Assembly: GCF_029952445.1 (NCBI RefSeq)
Contig: NZ_JAQPPK010000009.1
Location: 109,055-173,054 of the forward strand
DNA from: Paenarthrobacter nitroguajacolicus
Lineage (GTDB): Bacteria; Actinomycetota; Actinomycetes; Actinomycetales; Micrococcaceae
Direction: 5' to 3'
Length of the DNA stretch: 64,000 nucleotides
The notes below the pieces were generated by a model. It worked only from the letters and a program-made list of their open reading frames with translations, was not told where the DNA came from and searched no databases. Shown one piece after another: positions 16,670 to 25,740 of the stretch; within the stretch, counting starts at the first letter, position 1; every line of letters begins with the position of its first letter. A program made the position numbers and the translations under genes.

Positions 16670-17368
16670 ATGTCGCACATCCTGCTCCTGACGAACAGCA
16701 CCGGCTCTTCGGTGGACATTCTGCCTGCCTTGGAGTTGTTGAACCACCGTGTGCACATCCTCCCGGCAGAACCGACCGCCCTGCTCGAAACCGATCCCAC
16801 GGACATCGTCTTCCTGGACGCCCGCAAGGACCTGGTTGGGGCCCGCTCGTTGACCCAGCTTCTGAAGGCCACGGGCCTTAGCGCTCCCCTGATGCTTATC
16901 CTCACGGAGGGCGGCATGGCTGCCGTGTCCTCAGCCTGGGCCGTGGATGACATCGTGCTCGACTCGGCCGGCCCGGCAGAGGTGGAAGCACGGATCAGGC
17001 TGGCCATGGCGCGCGCTGTACCGGGCGAAGAGGAAACCCAGACCGAAATCCGGGCCGCCGGCGTCGTCATCGATGAAGCGAGCTACACCGCACGGGTCAG
17101 CGGCCAGCCCCTGAACCTGACGTTCAAGGAGTTCGAACTCCTCAAGTACCTGGCGCAGCACCCTGGCCGGGTATTTACCCGCCAGCAACTGCTGACGGAG
17201 GTCTGGGGCTATGACTACTACGGAGGAACCCGAACGGTGGATGTCCACATCCGGCGCCTCCGCGCCAAGCTGGGCGTGGACCACGAAAACCTGATCAGCA
17301 CGGTCCGCAACGTCGGATACAGGCTGACCCTGGTGCGGTTGCCTGACGACGAGCTCTCCGAAGCCTGA
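16670..17368 (+). CDS. glnR: GlnR-type OmpR-family transcriptional regulator
   Basis: A 232-residue orphan response-regulator-like protein matching actinobacterial GlnR, the global regulator of nitrogen assimilation. Its receiver-like domain (1-115) has Asp50 in [10 protein letters not shown] but lacks the usual acidic pocket pair, as in other GlnR proteins thought not to be phosphorylated. A winged-helix OmpR domain follows (about 130-225), with [39 protein letters not shown] and [14 protein letters not shown] at 16670 with an excellent GGAGGA site. No histidine kinase is adjacent. It is followed by a strong terminator. Confidence 0.9.
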   Translation: MSHILLLTNSTGSSVDILPALELLNHRVHILPAEPTALLETDPTDIVFLDARKDLVGARSLTQLLKATGLSAPLMLILTEGGMAAVSSAWAVDDIVLDSAGPAEVEARIRLAMARAVPGEEETQTEIRAAGVVIDEASYTARVSGQPLNLTFKEFELLKYLAQHPGRVFTRQQLLTEVWGYDYYGGTRTVDVHIRRLRAKLGVDHENLISTVRNVGYRLTLVRLPDDELSEA

Positions 17369-17386
17369 GATTTCGTTTCAAAACCA

Positions 17387-17421
17387 AAGGCCGGGATCCA
17401 CGTGGATCCCGGCCTTCTTTG
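17387..17421 (+). terminator. Strong terminator after glnR
   Basis: A perfect 30-bp palindrome, AAGGCCGGGATCCAC/GTGGATCCCGGCCTT (17387-17416), followed by CTTTGT. It lies 18 nt after the glnR stop codon. Confidence 0.85.
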
Positions 17422-17580
17422 TACTGCGTTTGTGGAGGACATACGGGTCGAACGTATCGAGGCCACCCCACTGGTGGATCCCCCCTGTACCCGGCCGAAG
17501 CCGAATGAGATAACGACACTACAGCCGATGGGCCGGGACATCAAATCACGGGGGTTGCCCGGGGCGTATAGCCTTGCATC

Positions 17581-18552
17581 ATGAGTCACGCGCACCCGGA
17601 GAACTGGCCCGTACTGATCATCAAAGGCGCCTTGGACGCCGAGCTCCTCAAGGATTTCAAGACCCTCGCCGTCGCAGCTGAAGAGTCGGACGGGAATCCG
17701 CCTTTGTCCGAGCAGACCCTGGTGATGTTGCGCGGTGCCGACGCGGGCGACCACTCCGTGGTGTCCTTCGCCCTTTATGCCCAGGACGAGGATTCGGATC
17801 CGGCGACGGGCGAAGACCTGGCGGGAATCGCCGTCGTCGTTGAAGCGCCGGACGCGAGCGGCGTGCTGGAGCTGGCCGTCCACCCCAGCTACCGCAACCA
17901 GGGCGTCGCCGGGCGGCTCCTGGCCGCCCTCCAGAACCAACGGAGCCTCGAGGGCCTGAGCGCGTGGTCGCACGGCAACCATGAAGCTGCCGCGCAGCTG
18001 GCTACCCGCTTCGGCTACGGACCGGCACGGGAGTTGTGGAAGATGCGGTTGATGTCCTCCACATCCGCACTGCCCGACGCCGGCCTCCCGGACGGCGTCA
18101 CGCTCCGCGCCTTCGTCCCGGGACGGGATGAGCAAGCCTGGCTTGCCGCCAACCGGGCCGCCTTTGCCCACCACCCTGAGCAGGGTTCCATGACCCTGCA
18201 GGATCTCGAAGCAAGAAAAGCCGAAGACTGGTTCGATCCCGAAGGATTCCTCCTGGCTGTCAACGACGCCGGTGAACTCCTGGGATTCCACTGGACGAAA
18301 GTCCACGCCCGGCAAGGCCCGCACCCTGCCATTGGCGAGGTCTACGTGGTGGGAGTGACGCCGGCGGCACAGGGTTTGGGACTCGGTAAGGCCCTTACGG
18401 TTGCCGGCATCCGCCACCTCCAGGACAAGGGCCTGCACGCGGTGATGCTGTACGTGGACGCCGATAACCAGGCTGCTGTGGCCCTATATCAGAAACTTGG
18501 CTTCGTCCGCTGGGACACCGATGTTATGTACGGTCCGTTAACGAAAAATTAA
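17581..18552 (+). CDS. mshD: Mycothiol synthase
   Basis: MshD acetylates Cys-GlcN-Ins in the last step of mycothiol synthesis, the main low-molecular-weight thiol of actinobacteria. The 323-residue protein has two tandem GNAT domains. The N-terminal one carries VLELAVHPSYRNQGVAGRLLAAL. The active C-terminal one carries GEVYVVGVTPAAQGLGLGKAL and DADNQAAVALYQKLGFVRW. The length and the VYVVGV/MLYVDADN signatures fit MshD rather than generic acetyltransferases. No Shine-Dalgarno sequence is visible before the ATG, so a leaderless transcript is possible. It lies between glnR and ppk. Confidence 0.92.
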   Translation: MSHAHPENWPVLIIKGALDAELLKDFKTLAVAAEESDGNPPLSEQTLVMLRGADAGDHSVVSFALYAQDEDSDPATGEDLAGIAVVVEAPDASGVLELAVHPSYRNQGVAGRLLAALQNQRSLEGLSAWSHGNHEAAAQLATRFGYGPARELWKMRLMSSTSALPDAGLPDGVTLRAFVPGRDEQAWLAANRAAFAHHPEQGSMTLQDLEARKAEDWFDPEGFLLAVNDAGELLGFHWTKVHARQGPHPAIGEVYVVGVTPAAQGLGLGKALTVAGIRHLQDKGLHAVMLYVDADNQAAVALYQKLGFVRWDTDVMYGPLTKN

Positions 18553-18656
18553 CCTGGCGGGATTGCTGCCGGGAAAGGCGGCGGCTCTTTGGATTCCGAC
18601 ACCACGATTGCTTGTAGTGTGGGAGACAAACCCAGTCCTGAGCTTAGGAGAGCCCC

Positions 18657-20906
18657 ATGCAGCCGGACCCCGTCGGCATCGCCGGATCCACCTCTAAGGG
18701 GGCGACACTGCCCCCACGCTTCGGATCGTCGGAAGTGCCGGCCTCGCGGGCCACCCAGGACCGCATAGACATCCCCGAATTCGCCCCGAGCCTGGAACCC
18801 GAAGGCGACATCTCACCGGATCGTTTCCTTGACCGCGAGCTCAGCTGGCTTGCCTTCAACTCCCGCGTGCTGGAGCTTGCCGAGGACCCCGATCTGTTCC
18901 TGCTGGAGCGGGTCAACTTCCTCTCGATCTTCGCCTCGAACCTGGACGAGTTCTTCATGGTCCGCGTGGCCGGCCTCAAGCGCCGTATTGCCACGGGACT
19001 TGCCGTTCCCTCCCCCGCCGGGCTCAGCCCCATCGAGGTGTTGGAGCAGATCGGCGAAGAAGCCCACAAGCTCCAGGAACGCCACGCCCGCGTTTTCGCC
19101 GAGCAGATCCGGCCCGCCCTGGCCTACGAACACATCCACCTCATGCATTGGAATGAGCTGGACGAAGATGCCCGCCAGCGGATCAGCGTCATGTTCCAGG
19201 AGAAGGTCTTCCCCATCCTGACGCCCCTAGCGGTGGATCCGGCCCACCCGTTCCCCTACATCTCGGGGCTCTCCCTGAACCTGGCGGTGATCGTCAGCAA
19301 CCCGATCAGCGACAAGGAGCTGTTCGCCCGCGTCAAGGTTCCGGACCAGCTGCCACGCCTCATTTCGGTGGACGGGCCGCGCGCGGGTGCCATCCCCGGC
19401 CGCGTGGCCAGGTTCATCGCGTTGGAGGAAGTCATCGCTGTCCACTTGGACAAGCTGTTCCCGGGCATGGAAGTCCTGGAGCACCACACCTTCCGCGTCA
19501 CGCGCAACGAGGACCTGGAAGTTGAAGAGGACGACGCCGAGAACCTCCTGCAGGCGCTGGAGAAGGAACTCCTGCGCCGCCGGTTCGGCCCTCCCGTCCG
19601 CCTTGAAGTGACCACGGACATCAACCCGAACATCAAGGCCCTCCTCATCCGCGAACTGGGTGTTGAAGAGTCAGAGGTCTATTCCGTGCCCGCGCCCTTG
19701 GACCTGCGGGGATTGTCGGCGATCAGCAGTATCGATCGCGCCGATCTCCACTACCCCAAGCATGTCCCGCACACCTCGCGGTACCTCAACGAGTCCGAGA
19801 CCTCCAAGGCAGCGAACGTCTTCGCTGCGATGCGCCGCAGGGACATCCTGCTCCACCACCCGTACGACTCCTTCTCCACCTCGGTCCAGGCGTTCCTGGA
19901 ACAGGCCGCTGCCGATCCCAAGGTCCAGGCCATCAAGCAGACCCTCTACCGGACGTCCGGCGACTCCCCCATCGTGGATGCGCTGATCGACGCCGCGGAG
20001 GCCGGCAAGCAGGTCCTGGCCCTGGTGGAGATCAAGGCCCGTTTCGACGAGCAAGCCAACATTTCCTGGGCCCGCAAGCTTGAACAGGCAGGCGTCCATG
20101 TGGTGTACGGCATCGTCGGCCTGAAGACCCACTGCAAGTTGTCCCTGGTGGTCCGACAGGAAGTGGATGGCCTTCGCCGCTACTGCCACATCGGTACGGG
20201 CAACTACCACCCGCGTACTGCGCGCTACTACGAAGACCTTGGTTTGCTGACCGCCAACGAACAGGTGGGCGAGGACCTTTCCAAGCTCTTCAACCAGCTC
20301 TCCGGCTATGCACCGAAGTCCACGTTCAAGAGACTGCTCGTGGCGCCCCGCTCCGTCCGGGCCGGTTTGGTGGACCGTATTGAAACCGAGATCCGCAATG
20401 CCCGCGCCGGCGTTCCCGGCCTGGTTCAGATCAAGGTCAATTCGATGGTTGACGAGGCCATCATTGACGCCCTCTACCGCGCCTCCCAGGCAGGTGTGAA
20501 GGTGGACGTCGTGGTGCGCGGCATTTGCTCCCTCCGCCCGGGCGTCCCCGGCTTGAGCGAGAACATCACGGTCAGGTCCATCCTGGGCCGCTTCCTTGAA
20601 CACTCCCGGGTGTTCGCCTTCGGCAACGGCGGCGAACCCGTTGTGTACATCGGTTCTGCCGACATGATGCACCGCAACCTGGATCGCCGGGTGGAGGCAC
20701 TGGTTCAGCTCGCCAGCAAGGAAGACATCAACACAGTCATGGACCTCATGAGCCGCTACGTTGACGACGAAACGGCCAGCTGGCACCTGGACAACCAGGG
20801 ACACTGGAACAGGCACCACCTGGATGCGGACGGCAAGCCGCTGTTGGATATGCAGTCCTGGCTGTTGGACTCACGTTCGCGCCAGCGCGCCTCGGCACGT
20901 CGGTAA
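18657..20906 (+). CDS. ppk: Polyphosphate kinase 1
   Basis: PPK1 reversibly transfers the gamma-phosphate of ATP to inorganic polyphosphate. The 749-residue protein has the usual domains: N-terminal ([35 protein letters not shown]), head domain, and two phospholipase-D-like C-terminal domains. The autophosphorylated histidine fits His492 in [12 protein letters not shown], and a second conserved histidine lies in [19 protein letters not shown]. Other family motifs are [14 protein letters not shown] and [15 protein letters not shown]. The N-terminal 45-residue extension is not conserved in the family core. A Nudix/phosphatase gene follows after 8 nt, an arrangement seen in actinobacteria. Confidence 0.95.
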   Translation: MQPDPVGIAGSTSKGATLPPRFGSSEVPASRATQDRIDIPEFAPSLEPEGDISPDRFLDRELSWLAFNSRVLELAEDPDLFLLERVNFLSIFASNLDEFFMVRVAGLKRRIATGLAVPSPAGLSPIEVLEQIGEEAHKLQERHARVFAEQIRPALAYEHIHLMHWNELDEDARQRISVMFQEKVFPILTPLAVDPAHPFPYISGLSLNLAVIVSNPISDKELFARVKVPDQLPRLISVDGPRAGAIPGRVARFIALEEVIAVHLDKLFPGMEVLEHHTFRVTRNEDLEVEEDDAENLLQALEKELLRRRFGPPVRLEVTTDINPNIKALLIRELGVEESEVYSVPAPLDLRGLSAISSIDRADLHYPKHVPHTSRYLNESETSKAANVFAAMRRRDILLHHPYDSFSTSVQAFLEQAAADPKVQAIKQTLYRTSGDSPIVDALIDAAEAGKQVLALVEIKARFDEQANISWARKLEQAGVHVVYGIVGLKTHCKLSLVVRQEVDGLRRYCHIGTGNYHPRTARYYEDLGLLTANEQVGEDLSKLFNQLSGYAPKSTFKRLLVAPRSVRAGLVDRIETEIRNARAGVPGLVQIKVNSMVDEAIIDALYRASQAGVKVDVVVRGICSLRPGVPGLSENITVRSILGRFLEHSRVFAFGNGGEPVVYIGSADMMHRNLDRRVEALVQLASKEDINTVMDLMSRYVDDETASWHLDNQGHWNRHHLDADGKPLLDMQSWLLDSRSRQRASARR

Positions 20907-20914
20907 GGACAGAG

Positions 20915-21883
20915 TTGAACAGCGATACCCCCGTGGAGGATCAGACAGACCACCCCGGCGAGCCGGTAGCGGTCGTGGCTGCCGGCGCCATTCCATGGCG
21001 CCTGAACAAAGGTGCCCTGGAGGTTCTGTTGATCCACAGGCCCCGCTACGACGATTGGTCGTGGCCCAAGGGAAAGCTCGACGCCGGCGAAACAGTTCCG
21101 GAGTGCGCTGCCCGTGAAGTGTGGGAAGAGATAGGCCTCCAGGCTCCTCTGGGCATCCCCCTGCCTGCCATTCACTACCACGTCTCCGCAGGCCTGAAGG
21201 TAGTTCAGTACTGGGCTGCCAGGGTCAACGGCGAACCACTCCGTCCAGATGGCAAGGAAGTGGACAGCGTGATGTGGTGCAGCCCTGACCGCGCAGCGTC
21301 CTTCCTCAGCAACCCGTCGGACGTGAAGCCCCTGGAGTATCTGGAAAAGGCTCACGTCCGCGGGGAGCTGGACACGTGGCCCCTGGTGCTGATCCGGCAC
21401 GCCAAAGCCAAGCCGCGATCGTCCTGGACCAAGGCAGAGGGTGACCGTCCTCTGGCGGCCACGGGCCAACGGCAGGCACTCGCCGTGCAGCGCCTGCTGA
21501 ATGTCTGGAAGCCACAGCGGTTGGTTACCAGCCCCTGGGCCCGTTGCGTTGCGACCATCGCGCCCTATGCGAAAGCCACCGGGGCCAAGGTCAAGTTGGT
21601 GGAAGCCCTGACCGAGCACCACCATCAGCGTTCTCCGAAAAAGACGGCAGCAGCCATCGAGGCATTGTTCGACAAACAGCTCCCCATCGCGGTGTGCACG
21701 CACCGGCCGGCGCTGCCCACGGCCTTGAAGCAACTGGGCCAGCACATGCCGCAAAACCTGCGCGCCGTCCTTCCCGCCGAGGATCCGTTCCTTTCCCCGG
21801 GAGAGGTCATTGTTTGCCAGGTAGCACGGGGATCTGAAAGGAAGATCGTCTCGGTGGAGCAGGTCAAGCCTTTCGACGACTAG
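20915..21883 (+). CDS. Nudix hydrolase fused to histidine phosphatase (MutT1 type)
   Basis: A 322-residue two-domain enzyme like mycobacterial MutT1, which cleans up oxidised guanine nucleotides and diadenosine polyphosphates. The Nudix domain (about 15-145) has a full Nudix box, GKLDAGETVPECAAREVWEE followed by IGL (G-x5-E-x7-REUxEExGU). The C-terminal domain (about 158-320) belongs to the histidine-phosphatase superfamily, with the phosphohistidine motif LIRHAKA, SPWARCVAT and a CTHRP segment carrying the second catalytic His. The start is TTG at 20915, 8 nt after ppk, so the two are cotranscribed and possibly work together on nucleotide and polyphosphate turnover (inference). Confidence 0.9.
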   Translation: MNSDTPVEDQTDHPGEPVAVVAAGAIPWRLNKGALEVLLIHRPRYDDWSWPKGKLDAGETVPECAAREVWEEIGLQAPLGIPLPAIHYHVSAGLKVVQYWAARVNGEPLRPDGKEVDSVMWCSPDRAASFLSNPSDVKPLEYLEKAHVRGELDTWPLVLIRHAKAKPRSSWTKAEGDRPLAATGQRQALAVQRLLNVWKPQRLVTSPWARCVATIAPYAKATGAKVKLVEALTEHHHQRSPKKTAAAIEALFDKQLPIAVCTHRPALPTALKQLGQHMPQNLRAVLPAEDPFLSPGEVIVCQVARGSERKIVSVEQVKPFDD

Positions 21884-21910
21884 TTCCGCTGCGGTTGACC
21901 CCCGGGTTTT

Positions 21911-21930
21911 TGTATCAAATACTTGACACA
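21911..21930. promoter_or_regulatory. Probable GntR/YtrA operator
   Basis: TGTATCAAATACTTGACACA is a 20-bp imperfect palindrome (8 of 10 positions match between arms) that overlaps a TTGACA -35-like hexamer at 21923-21928. It sits 29 nt upstream of the membrane-protein gene that begins the operon encoding a YtrA-type GntR regulator. Function inferred from symmetry and position. Confidence 0.5.
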
Positions 21931-21958
21931 TTGATTAAAAAGACTTGGGGGTCTTTCG

Positions 21959-23602
21959 TTGTCCTTTTACCTGCCACCGCTGCTCATCCTGGGACCGGCC
22001 ATCGGCGCCGTCCTTGTCTACTTGTTTTTGAGGGTCCAGGTATGGTCCAAGCCGGATGCCAAGTCCGTGGAATCCCACGGGCTGTGGGTCGGCATCATTG
22101 GATGGATGGCCAGTTCCCTCCAGGGGGCCATGAACTCAGGCATCATCCGGGCCGATCCAACCGCATCAAATGCGCCCTTCACTTCAGAAGGGCTGTTTTC
22201 GGCACTGGCGTGGCCCATCGCAGCAGCCTTGGCAGCCCACGCCTTGGGCCAATGGAGCTATCCGGCACCCAAAGCACCCCGCAGGTATGCCGAACTCACC
22301 GTCCGTAGAATCCGCGATTTCCTGCCCCGGAAACTCGCATGGGTAACGGCCCTGATTTTTGCCTACGCGGCCGTCGCCATAGCCACAGTCGCTACGCAAC
22401 CGGCCTATTCTGCCGTGCTTCCAACCCCTTCTCCCCCGTCGCCGGAAGGGACGACGGTCTATACAGGTCATGGGCAGGACGGCAGGATCGCGGGTTCGGA
22501 ACTTGCCGGGTGGCTGGGCAGCGGCCTGGCTGTCCTCGCGATCGGCACCTGGATGGTCCTTTTGCTGATTGCACGCCGCCGCCAGTTGGAAACACTTGAT
22601 GGCGAGGATAACCGGGCACTCCGGGCCATCGCGGCCAACCGCCTGCTCCGAACCGTCGCCACCATCGCTGCGGGGCTGGCAAGCATCGCCGGCAACTTCA
22701 GTGCACTCCCGGAGCCCGGCGCCACGTGGCAATCGTCGTGGTTCAACGTGCTCGGCCTGGTCAACATGGCAGTCCTGCTGGTCATGTGGTGGTGGCGGGT
22801 CCCTGTTCTTCCCTCGCTCCTGATAACCAGGAAGGCCACCAGTGGCACCGCTCTCCGCGCCGATCCCCGTACGCATGGCGCAGCCAAACTCAGCGTGTCC
22901 CTTGGAGCGGTCCTTGGAGTCGCGGGCGCCTTGCCGCTTCTGACCTTGGTGTTCTGGTTCGGCTTCATTCCCGTAGAAGGCCGGGGCCTGCTCGCCCCGG
23001 CGATCGTCGTGTCCGTGTCCGCCGCGTTGGTCCTGCTCACCATAGCCGCGGGCGAGCTGCTCATCGCTCGGAATCACGGCGCCCCGGAGGCGCCCCTTCA
23101 ATGGCCGCGGCAGGCGGTGTCGAAGGGATTGCTCACCTTCACCATTGTGTCGGCCGCCGTATTTGCCGTAACCATCGTCATGACTGGCACTGCCCAAGCA
23201 CTCCAATACGGGCCACCTACCTGGCCGGCTTACCTCCTCCTCACGTTGGGCGTCGGGGTGGTGGGGGCCGCCGCGATCCTGGCCGCGCGCCGTCGTCGTG
23301 GTCTTCCCGAACCTGAGCACAGCGGCGGACTTGACGCCGCGCTGCGCGCCATTTCGATGTACCGTGTCGTCCGAACCCTGGCGGCATTCCTCCTGGCACA
23401 GGCAGCGGTGATGCTGCTTGGCAACGCTGAGGCATGGGGCACGCTGTTCCCGGCTTTCAATCAGCTCGGGCCAAGTCCTGTGTACATGGCAGGCGTTGTC
23501 CTCGCCGTTGCGGCCGTCGCCGCTGCGGTAACACCTGTCCGCAGCCTCTTCCGCGACATTCCCCGCGACGAGCACACGCAGCAGGAGGAGCGCGCGCAAT
23601 GA
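21959..23602 (+). CDS. Polytopic membrane protein of unknown function
   Basis: A 547-residue protein with roughly 11 to 12 predicted transmembrane helices in several clusters, for example PLLILGPAIGAVLVYLFL, LAWVTALIFAYAAVAIATVA, MAVLLVMWWWRVPVLPSLLI and LLTFTIVSAAVFAVTIVM. The loops contain two similar cytosolic segments (ALRAIAANRLLRTVATIAAGL and ALRAISMYRVVRTLAAFLLA), hinting at an internal duplication. No transport or enzyme motif is recognised. The start is TTG at 21959. The last codon overlaps the ATG of the GntR gene (ATGA, 23599-23602). In YtrA operons such genes often encode membrane partners controlled by the regulator. Confidence 0.82.
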   Translation: MSFYLPPLLILGPAIGAVLVYLFLRVQVWSKPDAKSVESHGLWVGIIGWMASSLQGAMNSGIIRADPTASNAPFTSEGLFSALAWPIAAALAAHALGQWSYPAPKAPRRYAELTVRRIRDFLPRKLAWVTALIFAYAAVAIATVATQPAYSAVLPTPSPPSPEGTTVYTGHGQDGRIAGSELAGWLGSGLAVLAIGTWMVLLLIARRRQLETLDGEDNRALRAIAANRLLRTVATIAAGLASIAGNFSALPEPGATWQSSWFNVLGLVNMAVLLVMWWWRVPVLPSLLITRKATSGTALRADPRTHGAAKLSVSLGAVLGVAGALPLLTLVFWFGFIPVEGRGLLAPAIVVSVSAALVLLTIAAGELLIARNHGAPEAPLQWPRQAVSKGLLTFTIVSAAVFAVTIVMTGTAQALQYGPPTWPAYLLLTLGVGVVGAAAILAARRRRGLPEPEHSGGLDAALRAISMYRVVRTLAAFLLAQAAVMLLGNAEAWGTLFPAFNQLGPSPVYMAGVVLAVAAVAAAVTPVRSLFRDIPRDEHTQQEERAQ

Positions 23603-23991
23603 CCGCGGGGATCACGATCGACCTCGCAGACCCGGTTCCGCCCTACGAACAGATCCGCAGGCAGCTCAGTTCCTTGATTACGGTCGGGGTCCTGGCGCCG
23701 GGCAGCCGCCTGCCCACCGTGCGAAGCCTTGCGGCGGATCTCGGCATCGCTGCCGGGACGGTGGCCCGCGCCTACAAGGAGCTTGAGCAGTCCGGACTGA
23801 TTGAATCACGACGCCGGAACGGGACTGTCGTCGTCGGCCCGCCTGCAGTGCCGAACGGCCAGGCCGGCGCAGACGCGGCGGTTATTGCCGCCGTCGACCG
23901 CTTGATCCGGACGGCTCGCGCCGCTGGCCTTCGTGACGACACTCTCATAGATCTGGTTCGAGGCAGGCTGACCAGTAAGCTGGAACCGTGA
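23599..23991 (+). CDS. YtrA-subfamily GntR transcriptional regulator
   Basis: A 130-residue regulator with an N-terminal GntR winged-helix domain (about 10-78: [40 protein letters not shown] and [18 protein letters not shown]) and only a short C-terminal helical tail. This is the YtrA type, which lacks a large ligand-binding domain. The ATG at 23599 has GGAGGAG upstream and overlaps the preceding gene by 4 nt; its own stop overlaps the thyA GTG by 4 nt. It probably represses its own operon through the palindrome at 21911-21930. Confidence 0.9.
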   Translation: MTAGITIDLADPVPPYEQIRRQLSSLITVGVLAPGSRLPTVRSLAADLGIAAGTVARAYKELEQSGLIESRRRNGTVVVGPPAVPNGQAGADAAVIAAVDRLIRTARAAGLRDDTLIDLVRGRLTSKLEP

Positions 23992-24791
23992 GCATCCCCA
24001 CCCCGTATGAAGACCTCCTGCGCGACGTCATGGCCAACGGCACGCACAAATCGGACCGCACCGGAACCGGAACGCGCAGCGTCTTCGGCCGCCAGTTGAG
24101 GTTCGATCTCGCAGCGGGCTTCCCACTGATCACCACCAAGCGGGTCCACTTCAAGTCCGTGGCGGTGGAGCTCCTGTGGTTCCTGCGCGGGGACTCGAAC
24201 GTGAAGTGGATGCAAGACCAGGGCGTTTCCATTTGGGACGAGTGGGCGGCTGCCGACGGCGAGCTCGGCCCCGTTTACGGCGTGCAGTGGCGCAGCTGGC
24301 CCACCCCGGATGGCGGCCACATTGACCAGATTTCCGAGCTCATGAAGAGCCTCGAAGCCAATCCCGACTCCCGGCGGCACATCGTTTCCGCGTGGAACGT
24401 CTCCGAGCTCAAGGACATGGCGTTGCCTCCGTGCCACGCGTTCTTCCAGTTCTATGTGGCCGACGGCAAGCTGTCCTGCCAGCTGTACCAGCGCTCGGCC
24501 GATACCTTCCTCGGCGTCCCGTTCAACATCGCGTCCTACGCGCTCCTGACGCTCATGGTGGCCCAGCAGCTCGGCCTGGAACCCGGCGAATTCGTCTGGA
24601 CCGGCGGGGATGTCCACGTTTACGACAACCACGTGGAGCAGGTGGCCGAGCAGCTCAGCCGCGAACCGTACGAGTACCCGCAGCTGAAGATCCTCCGCAA
24701 GCCGGACTCGATCTTTGACTACACGGTGGATGACTTCGAGGTTGTGGGCTACCGCCACCACCCCACCATCAAGGCTCCGATCGCAGTATGA
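23988..24791 (+). CDS. thyA: Thymidylate synthase
   Basis: Methylates dUMP to dTMP using methylenetetrahydrofolate. The 267-residue protein has the class ThyA signatures: [18 protein letters not shown], the catalytic cysteine Cys149 in [34 protein letters not shown] and DVHVYDNH. The length equals the bacterial short form (E. coli 264). The start codon is GTG at 23988, overlapping the GntR gene by 4 nt. folA follows, also with a 4-nt overlap, which keeps the dihydrofolate produced by ThyA coupled to its recycling enzyme. Confidence 0.97.
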   Translation: MSIPTPYEDLLRDVMANGTHKSDRTGTGTRSVFGRQLRFDLAAGFPLITTKRVHFKSVAVELLWFLRGDSNVKWMQDQGVSIWDEWAAADGELGPVYGVQWRSWPTPDGGHIDQISELMKSLEANPDSRRHIVSAWNVSELKDMALPPCHAFFQFYVADGKLSCQLYQRSADTFLGVPFNIASYALLTLMVAQQLGLEPGEFVWTGGDVHVYDNHVEQVAEQLSREPYEYPQLKILRKPDSIFDYTVDDFEVVGYRHHPTIKAPIAV

Positions 24792-25384
24792 GCGATGCCT
24801 CTCCCGCCCCGGACCAGCTCCCCGGCGTCATTTTCACCCAGGAAACCGCCGCCAAAATGACCGGCATCGGCATGATTTGGGCACAGACCACCTCCGGGGT
24901 CATCGGCAAGGATGGCACCATGCCGTGGCAGCTGCCCGAAGACATGAAGCACTTCAGCCAGATCACCACCGGACACCCGGTCATCATGGGCCGCAGGACC
25001 TGGGAATCCTTCCCCGAAAAGTACCGTCCCCTTCCGGGCCGCACCAACATCGTGGTGACCCGGAACGAAAAGTGGGCTTCCACGCCCGAGGCCCAGGGCG
25101 CCGTCGTGGTTTCATCCCTGGACGAGGCCCTGCTGGAGTCCCAGTTTGCGCCGGGTGGCCAGAAGGTGTGGATCGTCGGCGGCGGCGAGATTTACCGCCA
25201 ATCCATGGGCATCGCCAACCTGGCGGTGATCACCATCATCGATACCGACGTCCAGGGTGACACCTACGCCCCCGAGCTCGGCGATGACTGGACCTTTGAC
25301 ACCGTGGCACCCGCCGAGGGTTGGCTCACGTCCAAGAACGGCACCAACTACCGGTTCACCACGTGGCGCCGGAACGAAAGCTAG
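24788..25384 (+). CDS. folA: Dihydrofolate reductase
   Basis: NADPH-dependent reduction of dihydrofolate to tetrahydrofolate; the trimethoprim target. A 198-residue protein with an N-terminal extension of about 25 residues before the core [20 protein letters not shown]. The substrate-binding acidic residue lies in [11 protein letters not shown], and the NADPH site is in [17 protein letters not shown] and [12 protein letters not shown]. The ATG at 24788 overlaps the thyA stop (ATGA), so the two genes are translationally coupled. Confidence 0.96.
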   Translation: MSDASPAPDQLPGVIFTQETAAKMTGIGMIWAQTTSGVIGKDGTMPWQLPEDMKHFSQITTGHPVIMGRRTWESFPEKYRPLPGRTNIVVTRNEKWASTPEAQGAVVVSSLDEALLESQFAPGGQKVWIVGGGEIYRQSMGIANLAVITIIDTDVQGDTYAPELGDDWTFDTVAPAEGWLTSKNGTNYRFTTWRRNES

Positions 25385-25395
25385 GAAACCAGGAC

Positions 25396-25635
25396 ATGCA
25401 GGCAATGCTGAAGAAACCCGAAACCCTGTTCGTGCTGGGCTACATGCTGCTGCCGCTTTTCGCCCTGCTCTCAGCCATTGTTGGCCTGACCATGATCCTG
25501 GGTGGCAACAAAATCGTTGGAATCATTGTGCTGGTGGTCGTAACCCAGGTGTTTACCTTCGGCGCGTTCTTCGCGCTGCGCGCCCGCAAGGCAGCGTTGC
25601 TGCAGGAGCCGCAAGGGCCCGACGCCGGGAACTAG
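25396..25635 (+). CDS. Small two-span membrane protein
   Basis: A 79-residue protein with two transmembrane helices (LFVLGYMLLPLFALLSAIVGL and IVGIIVLVVVTQVFTFGAFFAL) and a short cytosolic tail. It begins 11 nt after folA with an AGGA site upstream of the ATG at 25396; an alternative ATG lies 9 nt later. It is probably the last gene of the folA transcript. Family and function not recognised. Confidence 0.8.
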   Translation: MQAMLKKPETLFVLGYMLLPLFALLSAIVGLTMILGGNKIVGIIVLVVVTQVFTFGAFFALRARKAALLQEPQGPDAGN

Positions 25636-25740
25636 CCTCCCGCTGTCCGGCCCAGGCCCGCGTGGGTGCGTTCCGGCGTCGTGCTTTACGGGTGACGTAA
25701 CCAACAGCGGCAGGCGGCGCCGAAAGTCTAGACTTGATCC

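Noticed and set aside
17422..17580. Possible tRNA (GGGTCGAAC motif) before mshD
   Set aside because: The bases look like a T-loop, but no acceptor, D-arm or anticodon stem can be built around them.
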